This document shows, one piece after another, positions 6,239-6,378 of a stretch of 6,378 bases of DNA. The stretch lies in assembly GCA_900550005.1 (NCBI GenBank), contig URQL01000101.1:1-6378 (forward strand). Direction: 5' to 3'. The notes beneath the pieces were generated by a model, which saw nothing but the letters and a program-made list of their open reading frames with translations, ran no database searches and was not told where the DNA came from. The translations under genes were made by a program, and so were the position numbers. The stretch's first letter is position 1. The number at the start of each line of letters is the position of its first letter. The stretch comes from an uncultured Erysipelotrichaceae bacterium. Its GTDB lineage: Bacteria; Bacillota_I; Bacilli_A; Erysipelotrichales; Coprobacillaceae.

Positions 6239-6267
6239 ATTTTATCATATTTCTTTTAAGCATTGTA
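6239..6267 (-). promoter_or_regulatory. candidate promoter of the HAD-like membrane protein
   Basis: On the minus strand TGATAAAAT (6247-6239) is an extended -10 (TGn plus TAAAAT). With 17-bp spacing the -35 would be TACAAT (6267-6262), a poor match, so the call rests on the extended -10. A leader of about 15 nt would carry the SD. Confidence 0.4.
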
Positions 6268-6286
6268 GAATATTCATCAAAATATA

Positions 6287-6315
6287 TTGATTTTTTTAAT
6301 GAAATGTAGTATTAT
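6287..6315 (+). promoter_or_regulatory. sigma-A type promoter of the tRNA gene
   Basis: TTGATT (6287-6292) and TATTAT (6310-6315) match the -35 and -10 consensus at 4 and 5 of 6 positions with ideal 17-bp spacing. Transcription would begin near 6321-6323, only a few bases before the mature tRNA 5' end, as is usual for tRNA operons. Confidence 0.7.
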
Positions 6316-6326
6316 ATCAAAGGTAT

Positions 6327-6378
6327 CTCTCCGTAGCTCAGTTGGTAGAGCATCTGACTCTTAATCAGAGGGTCCACG
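6327..6378 (+). tRNA. tRNA-Lys (anticodon CUU), 5' 52 nt, cut by window end
   Basis: The acceptor 5' strand is CTCTCCG (6327-6333), then TA, and a D arm GCTC/GAGC (6336-6339, 6348-6351) around AGTTGGTA. The anticodon stem TCTGA/TCAGA (6353-6357, 6365-6369) holds the 7-nt loop CTCTTAA with anticodon CTT at 6360-6362, read as Lys AAG. The variable region GGGTC and the start of the T stem (CACG) follow before the window ends. The T loop, acceptor 3' strand and CCA lie outside. Further tRNA genes may follow. Confidence 0.93.

Overview
The window is AT-rich, low-GC Bacillota-type DNA: Shine-Dalgarno (SD) sites resemble AAAGGA, AAGGTG and GAGGTGA, codons end mostly in A/T, and terminators are oligo-A/hairpin/oligo-U. 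My best guess, from protein flavour only, is a gut Erysipelotrichia/Coprobacillus-like lineage; I cannot confirm a species.

Left region (1-3155): a short leader, possibly the decayed tail of an IS605-type tnpB, precedes three closely spaced plus-strand genes. These are a ROK-family sugar kinase-like protein, an O-acetylhomoserine sulfhydrylase-type PLP enzyme (MetY-like) and a Mrp/Nbp35-type P-loop ATPase with Cys motifs at both ends. The gaps are 15 and 10 bp and a strong intrinsic terminator follows, so this is probably one transcription unit. Sulfide-dependent homocysteine synthesis next to an Fe-S carrier suggests a loose sulfur theme; the ROK gene may be only a passenger.

Middle region (3156-4591): decayed DNA. 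A secreted or membrane-anchored alpha/beta hydrolase gene has in-frame stops and several frame changes. Its 3' end is lost and abuts the C-terminal two-thirds of an iron-containing alcohol dehydrogenase (BdhA/YqhD-like) gene, which carries an internal TGA. Two of the TGA codons sit where Trp would read through smoothly, but TAG/TAA stops and frameshifts favour ordinary pseudogene decay over recoding.

Right region (4592-6378): a bidirectional terminator separates the pseudogenes from a convergent 530-residue minus-strand gene. That protein has an N-terminal HAD-like fold whose catalytic aspartates appear to be replaced, a helical segment, a long Glu/Pro-rich linker and a C-terminal multi-pass membrane domain. 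Divergent from it is a well-formed promoter and the first 52 nt of a tRNA-Lys(CUU), cut by the window edge.

The most interesting item is the HAD-like pseudoenzyme/membrane protein. I see no CRISPR array, phage module, complete insertion sequence or clear defence system.
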